The notes under the pieces: model-generated
The model's input: the letters and a program-made list of their open reading frames with translations, nothing else
Database searches by the model: none
What the model was told of the DNA's origin: nothing
Shown: positions 57,791-64,000 of the stretch, in pieces
Layout: every line of letters begins with the position of its first letter
Numbering within the stretch: position 1 is the first letter of the stretch
Position numbers and translations under genes: made by a program
NCBI GenBank assembly: GCA_921293015.1
Contig: OV121092.1
Coordinates: forward strand, 10,112,001-10,176,000
Reading direction: 5' to 3'
Source: Phorcus lineatus
Lineage: Eukaryota; Mollusca; Gastropoda; Trochida; Trochidae
Length of the DNA: 64,000 nucleotides

Positions 57791-60700
57791 AAACTCTTAG
57801 AGTCAAATAATAACTGAAGAAGGAAAGAAGGAGAGAAGGATAACGGTCAGTAAGAGGAAACTACTTAACAGTTCCTGCAAATACACTCTTGTTATCTCTG
57901 GATAAAGGCAGAGCAAGCTCGCGATGTTTAACCTGAGTTAAACGAACTGCTCTCCCAGAGTAACAAATGGGCTGTGTCAAGTGCCACTTTGTAACTTCCG
58001 CCAGTCTGCTCGAGGTTCTACGAGCCGGGTGTTTATTGCTTCACTTTACAGACATTTTTCTAGGCAAAGGAACAGAACTGAAGTCCAAACAATGCTTGAA
58101 AAATCTGTGAAGGGTTTATAAGGCTAAGCTGAAAACCTTGAAATGTAATATTCACTTTAAGTCATTTTAAATGGTTAATAAAAATTTCTTTTTCAGTTTT
58201 GTTTTCTATCAAATACATTCTGTATATGCCCTTCAGACTCTGTGTACTGAAGGAGACTAAAAGAACTCCTGGTAGCAATAGACATGGCTAGCTAGTTTCT
58301 AATCGGTCCACGAGTTGTGTAAGTATTAAAGAAGATATGCTTTTCAGTAGGACTCCTTCTAAAAATACAGTTCGAAACAACCAGATAAAATGTTAAATAT
58401 AAATGTGTCAATAACTCTGTGTTGTTTCTTATTTTGGAAACGAATAAAATATTTTCGAAAGTAGTCGACTTTTACAAAAATTAGATATTCTTTTCACGAA
58501 CATGATGATAGCATTCGGCATTTAGTGTTGTTCAGCACCCCAAAATAAAGTTTAAAACAGACGGCTTTTGTTTTAAGCTAATGTTCTGGATGTTGATAAC
58601 GATGCCATTTTAAGAAACATTGTACTATTATAGACTCTTCATGAGGCCAATACTTAATAATAACAATAAAAAATTAAAAAATAACCAAGGACGAGTTTTG
58701 CTCTATTTGTCTAGGCTAAATCATAAATCATGAAGCATAAACGATAACATTAGAAAACGTTGACGAACGTTACCATCAATTTGTTTCAGCCATCGTTGCA
58801 AATGAATGTCAACAGTTATCAGAATCCATATCATATAACAAATGTGATAACACAAACATGCTTATGCTCAAAGAATATGAGTAGTTGTTGTCTATGATTA
58901 TCAATTAGTCTCCAGATGTCAAGTCAACACCTTCAACGTCCAAATATTTACATGGTCCTGCCTCATTCCTCATGTAAAACACTGACTACGTTAAGTTTAC
59001 TGATATAGGTTAATGACTTTATTAAGCAACGATGACGCAGAAATAAACCACACGCGTGCAATTCTAAATGGAACATTTTATTAGGGTAATAAATGGTCCG
59101 ATATGAAGGAAAACTATGAGTCATCTGAGACTTAATTACTGTGACATTATTTTTCTTTACTGCTGTTCTTAAGAGATTGAAGAAGCAAGCCAGAAATTCT
59201 AAACTGATCTGATTTGACTTGATAACTTATAAAAGCTTTACCATAGCTAGTTCACACAACTGCAAAAATGTTATATGAGAGAGATAAACTCGAGTTACAG
59301 CTTTCAGGAAATCGCAAATGTTGAGTGCAGTTGAGAAATGTCACAAACATTATGAGTATCACAATACAGTACAGTATAGTCGAAAAGCCTTACTGTTTAT
59401 TCCAGCCAGAAAACAAATTGAAAGCAGATGTTAAGGTCAAGTCAGAAGCACTAAATATTGGCAAATGTGTTGATTACTCAGTAAACAGCTACTTTGATAC
59501 CAAAAAAAATTTTTTTTTGATTTCTTGAATGATAAAAAGAAACTTACCATGTCCAATTTCTTTCCTTCCCTGACAAACATGATCCGGAGATTATATAACA
59601 CTAAACGTCCATGTGCCCGATCCATTATTTCATATAAATCACAACAGGACAAAACATTCATTCACGCCATAACACTGATTTGTGAAAATCTAATACATTT
59701 ACACACGTGATGAATTTCCTGCAATTTTCCTGATAATTATTCAAAATGAAATGAAACAAATTAACGTACAAATCAAAGTACAAATTTGCATATTTTGAAG
59801 TAATAGCTTTCCCAAAAGGAAACTGGCAGTGGGTTTGATTATATCAATGTCACAATGTTTAGCATAGTATTCGAGTGAAACGGTTGAATGACTGAAACAA
59901 TTAATCCTTTAGTCGTATAATTTGCTGAAAGTGGTTTAATTGCCTTCTGTGTCACGACGAAGAATAGTGTCCCTTTAAATCAATCAACTGAGTGAGCATA
60001 TATATGTATATATGAACGTTATTTCCATTTAAGAAAACATTTACTTATACGATCATGAGAGGAAGTTCTAATGCGAATATGAAAGGAAGAAGCCCAGAAA
60101 GAAGTAATTTCCATATAACATGTGGCTTCAAAGCTCCCAATATACCACCGAATGTAAAACACACGCACATGTTTTGGCATTTAATGTGTGTTTTGTTTAC
60201 GAATTTCTTTTGATTCAATTACAGAGAGGGCATGTCACTAGGCTTTATTTCTTGAGAGGAATATAAGAATTTTAAGAGCAAAGTTCAAAGTTAAGAAACT
60301 TTATAAGTGATGGGCTCGGGCGAAATGAAAGAATGATACTTATGTTAAGATAAAAGATCTTTAGACTAACAAATAAGTATATGGAGTCCGGAGAAGTGGC
60401 AGTAAGTCAGGTAGCAGTTCGGAAGAGTGTATGATGACTTATGTTTTATTCAAGAGTAAACATATTATTTATTTTAACCTAGCATTTGCTCCGATATCAT
60501 ATTCATCTTTTGAGTATATATCTGCGACTGACATTTAAAGTAGACCCTGAAGAATCCACTAAAACATCTGACACACTCATCGCTAAATGCCTTTAGAAAG
60601 GAAATACATGTAATACGTCAGCTTTACCCCAGATTATCAGCATATATTTTACACTTTTTAACATTTACTGTTTTGTTTGTGCAAGATACTATACATGTCA

Positions 60701-62555
60701 AACATTCAAGTATAATCGTTCCAGTCTTCATCTATATCATCTTCGTAATCATTTTCAAGAAACACTGGTCATCTATTATAGAACACCTTCGAAATAATTT
60801 GACTTGGCGATGCCCATATTGTTCTTCTGATGTTTAAATGCTATATATTATCATGGCTTCAGATGTTGTTTATGACTCCCAGTGTTATATACCTTATGTA
60901 CCTTGTATACATATCTGAGAACCATATGGCCAAAGCCATTCTTGTTGGTGTTTGAAAAAGAACAAAGGACAGATATGTAGTTATCACTGGTATATTCATC
61001 ACGACTGATTTGTATAACATTAACATAAACAACAAACAGAATACAATAAATAAACAACAATCATAATTTCATTTCAAACATTTAACGAATTAAACGTCAT
61101 TTTAGTAAGGCTAAAAACAAAAACGTTGATAAGAAATTAATTGCTTGTATAGTACTTGCTCTGCCAATTAATGACTAAAATGGAAATTTCATAATTCAAA
61201 ATATACAAAAGAAACTTTATCATAACAGTTCCTTCATTTTAGATTTATATTAATTACTTATTATATCGCATTTTGAATATAAAAAGACTAAAGGTCACTT
61301 TCCAATCAATGATCGATTAAAGCCACTTTACAAGATATTTAAAATTATCAAACAAATGCTTTCTCACATAAACAAAAAAATACGTGCCTAATTAATGAAA
61401 TAAGTACACATGGTAACTAACATATCAATCTTTGGTATATTTTGCTTAAAATAATTAATCATAAAACGAAAGTTATCCAATAGCGTACAAACACTCACAG
61501 TTTCCCTTTCGATTTTTATTCTAAAAAATATACAATATAGATTTCCTGCTGCTAAATGCCCTTCTGTTGCAGGTTTGTCATCGATTTGAACATGTTCTCT
61601 ACCTTCAACCTTTCATTTAAGAACCTTTTTTAGGAAAAAGATCTCAACTTTGAAACATATTAGTTCTATATAACTATTCAATCAATCCAGTGCGAACTGT
61701 ATATTATTTAACTACTTTTTGTCATGAAAATGATAGAAAATCATCTAAATCTTTAAGATTGATGAAAAAAATCAAGCTGTTGTTCCAAACAATACCTCCC
61801 TTAAACAAAGTTAAAGGCAACTTTTGGTCATATGAAATATCCTGGATATAGGCATGAATACAAACAAGATAACACTCATACCATGAATGTGTGGAATAAC
61901 GTAATGCAATCATAACCGCAGCTGAAGACGGACATTACCAAAACAAATTCACATAATGCCAACGAAATAAGACATCATTACATGTACCAAGTCATGGGAT
62001 ACCGAACACGCTGTTTATAACAGGAAACAGAGTAAACCAAGTCAACAAACACCACAAAGGACACAGACGCTGTGTCGTGTCGGTATTCATGTGAACATTT
62101 ATGAATTGGATACAGATCCATTTACAATTAACTATGAAAGGAATTAAAATGAACCCAAGTTCAGTTTTGTCATTTTCACTGATTAATAATATCAATAGTG
62201 CAACCGATTCATAAAGTTACCAAATGGATCATACAGCTGATCGGTAACAAGTAAGAACGTTAAATGAACGAGAATATCAACAGATAACATATAAAGGAAA
62301 TGAATTTCGATTTTGAGCACAGGCAGTCTGAGCATTTGAGCGTATTAGTGTATCACAAGCAATCATTTGGCCCTCTTGAGTTGTGGATCCGACTGTTAAA
62401 GCTACTAAAATTGTCAGGGGGAACCTCTCTCGGAATTCAACACTGTCCCTTGCTGTTCATATGCTGTTCATATGCTGTCAGCACCAATACTAGAGACATC
62501 ATTCTGACAGCATAAATGTCTGAATCATTTGCCCAGTAAAGATCGCTTTTGACAG
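57791..62555. other. Long AT-rich intergenic stretch, no gene
   Basis: Apart from short purine tracts (GAAGGAAAGAAGGAG near 57820), I see no supported feature. Frames at 59325-59528, 60851-61060 and 61722-61913 have no recognisable content. If the receptor's 3-prime UTR is long, part of it lies at the right end of this stretch. Confidence 0.35.
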
Positions 62556-62559
62556 CATC

Positions 62560-63225
62560 GTTTACACCGGAGGTTTCTGAAGCAGCGCTGAGACAGATGT
62601 GTTGTGCTTTCCGAAGGGCTGTTAACACCGACTCAGTTTAGAGCAGCTTCTAGGCACATAAGTTTCGCTACTGTCCACACTTGTCCGCTCTCTCTGTAGT
62701 AGCGCTGACCCAGCTAGGTTGTGTTTCTGTCAATACTAGTGATATGAATGACCCTGCGAACATCAATAGCAGTAATGACCAAGTTGTGTTGTGCTAGTAT
62801 GAACATATGGTCTGTCTGAAGTATTGTTGACTCAGTTAAGCCGTGGTGTGTTTCTGTCAGTGTTTCTGTCAGCAATGACTTCGACTGTCTGTTTGTGGCA
62901 TCTTTTTGGTTCATATGTTTCGATACTGTCAACATAGTTACCTGAGGCAAGGTCTGAAGTAGAATTGGCCCAGTCAGGTTGTGTTACTGTCAACACTTGA
63001 GACCCTGAACGTCTAAAGCAGCAATGAACCAGTTTGCTTGTGCTATTATGAACACGTGTGTCATAGGCGCCAACTGAAGTATCGTTGACCCGGTTAGATT
63101 GTAATGTAATAATGTCAGCAATAGTGACATCTGCTTCATCTGAAGCAGTGTTGAGTCAATTGTGTTGTGCTTCTTTTATCACTTGTGTCACAGGTTCATT
63201 CTGAAGTAGCATCGACGTAGTTGAG
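62560..63225. repeat. Degenerate ~60-bp tandem repeat
   Basis: A block of form (G/A)AAG(C/T)A(G/T)...TTGA-CCAGTTAGGTTGTGTT recurs near 62579, 62697, 62766, 62819, 62957, 63015, 63077, 63141 and 63203. Later spacings are 58-64 bp; wider gaps fit two missing or decayed units. It ends about 50 bp downstream of the receptor stop codon, so it may be transcribed as 3-prime UTR. Confidence 0.6.
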
Positions 63226-63275
63226 TAGTGCAGTTTGCCCTTCAGCCACCTCTGGTTCACATTTCTTATCCCAGT

Positions 63276-63841
63276 TTAAATAACTCTATTGGAGTCTGCA
63301 CGGTTATCGTTCTTGTCTTTGGAAAGCTTTGTTTCTACAACAGATTGAACTTCATTCAAATCTTCCTCCTCTGAACTGCCTTGCCTTTTAAACATCTTTA
63401 TAGCTCTCGAACGAATTTTTCTCATTAAATCCTCGTTTTTCTTAACCTCTGTTGGTGTTATGATCCCATTTTTCCTTATCTGGTGCCTATTATTATAGGA
63501 CGCTCGTTTAAATGAGGACACCACAAATGATCGAGTTAAAGCTACACTGTCACCTCGCCTGCTCTTACGTCGGTACCACATCCTCTTCATCTCCGCGTGC
63601 ACCTGTAATGGAGAGATAAAATAGGGAACGAGTGAGTCAGTAATTTGCTATTTAACGTGTTTTCAATAAAACTTCAGCCATTAAACTCATGGATTAAAAT
63701 TCACCAAACGAGAGTGAATAGATCAGGGAGAAAAGGGATCGAAATCTTGAGGTTCTTCTTGATCTTTTAAAGTCAACATAAGTAATGTGATAGACTTACC
63801 TCTTCATTCAAAAAGCAGAAAAGTAACGCCAGGATGAATCC
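63276..63841 (-). CDS. Family B (secretin-type) GPCR, last two coding exons (partial)
   Basis: The penultimate exon (63841-63800, 42 nt) is bounded by TTTCAG and GTAAGT and encodes GFILALLFCFLNEE, the second half of transmembrane helix 7. The last exon (63602-63276) follows ATTACAG and begins VHAEMKRMW, the helix-8 start matching the E-V-x-A-E-[IM]-K-R-x-W signature of the family. Its 108-residue tail ends at a TGA or equivalent stop near 63276. Both junctions are in phase 0. The tail is basic at first (YRRKSRRGD), with Ser/Thr-rich and acidic (SSEEEDLNE) parts that could bind arrestin or PDZ-like partners, though no known motif is certain. Such receptors bind peptide hormones and couple mainly to Gs at the plasma membrane. 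The ligand class (PTH-like, PDF-like, CRF-like, secretin-like) cannot be told from this end. All upstream exons lie beyond 64000. The intron (63603-63799) is only 197 bp. Confidence 0.88.
63632..63755 (-). mobile_element. Old SINE-A relic filling most of the receptor's last intron
   Basis: The tail side (GAGTGAGTCAGTAATTTGCTATTTAACGTG) and the GAGAGTGAATAGATCAGGGAGAAAAGGGATCGA block are recognisable, with many substitutions. It is 5-prime truncated and in the same orientation as the gene. Confidence 0.75.
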
Positions 63842-64000
63842 CTGAAACATTCATTCATAAAAATAACTGACATTCAGCACATTTGGACAAAATATCAGAA
63901 ATCCATATGAAGCAAGCCAAGACAAAGACAAACACAACTGTCATTGATTCCCTATGAGGCATTAACATTTTGTAGAGTTAAAGTAATACCATAATCAAAT

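Noticed and set aside
57543-57806. 87-codon Phe/Ser-rich minus-strand frame
   Set aside because: It comes from the 20-bp minisatellite; stop-free only by composition.

Overview
The window looks like AT-rich, intron-containing animal nuclear DNA. Two dispersed SINE families end in the same module (CGTTAAAC, CCAAC, then CACT or CACCT repeats). From memory, that tail is common in mollusc genomes, including gastropods such as abalone. A mollusc source is therefore an inference that I could not test. There is no prokaryotic gene organisation, rRNA, CRISPR array or operon.

Only one host gene is clear. The last two coding exons of a family B (secretin-type) G-protein-coupled receptor lie on the minus strand at 63276-63841, and the rest of the gene lies beyond the right edge. 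The penultimate exon is exactly 42 nt and encodes 14 residues of transmembrane helix 7. The last exon encodes the cytoplasmic tail. Everything to the left appears to be intergenic DNA built by transposons, satellites and an old tandem duplication.

Layout. 0-7.1 kb: nested MITEs and SINE-A copies, a tandem-repeat element with 10-bp inverted ends, an unclassified broken ORF, and a decayed BEL/Pao-type polyprotein relic cut by a SINE. 7.1-14.4 kb: a SINE-B (7664-8014) holding a 55-bp SINE-A insert, each with its own target-site duplication (TSD); two TIR elements with 9-bp TSDs (10348-11005, 13221-14022); a MULE transposase relic; and a fold-back element. 14.4-21.7 kb: mostly unremarkable AT-rich DNA, an element with eight ~145-bp tandem units (18083-19405), microsatellites and SINE pieces. 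About 21.75-41.1 kb: two diverged ~10-kb tandem copies of the same non-coding segment, differing by later SINE, MITE, LINE and Penelope-like insertions. 41-49.5 kb: ordinary AT-rich DNA with MITEs and a fold-back element. 49615-52249: a nearly complete Mutator-like (MULE) DNA transposon with TIRs and a duplicated target, carrying a four-exon FLYWCH-transposase gene with one stop and one frameshift, inserted inside an older MITE. 52.3-63.2 kb: AT-rich DNA, a 137-bp satellite, a full-length SINE-B, a 20-bp minisatellite and a degenerate ~60-bp repeat just downstream of the receptor.

The most informative content is the insertion chronology, which direct TSD and empty-site evidence supports, the spliced MULE, the two architecturally matching tandem-repeat elements, and the receptor's 42-nt exon. 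All alignments were made by eye. No identity percentages or database results are claimed.
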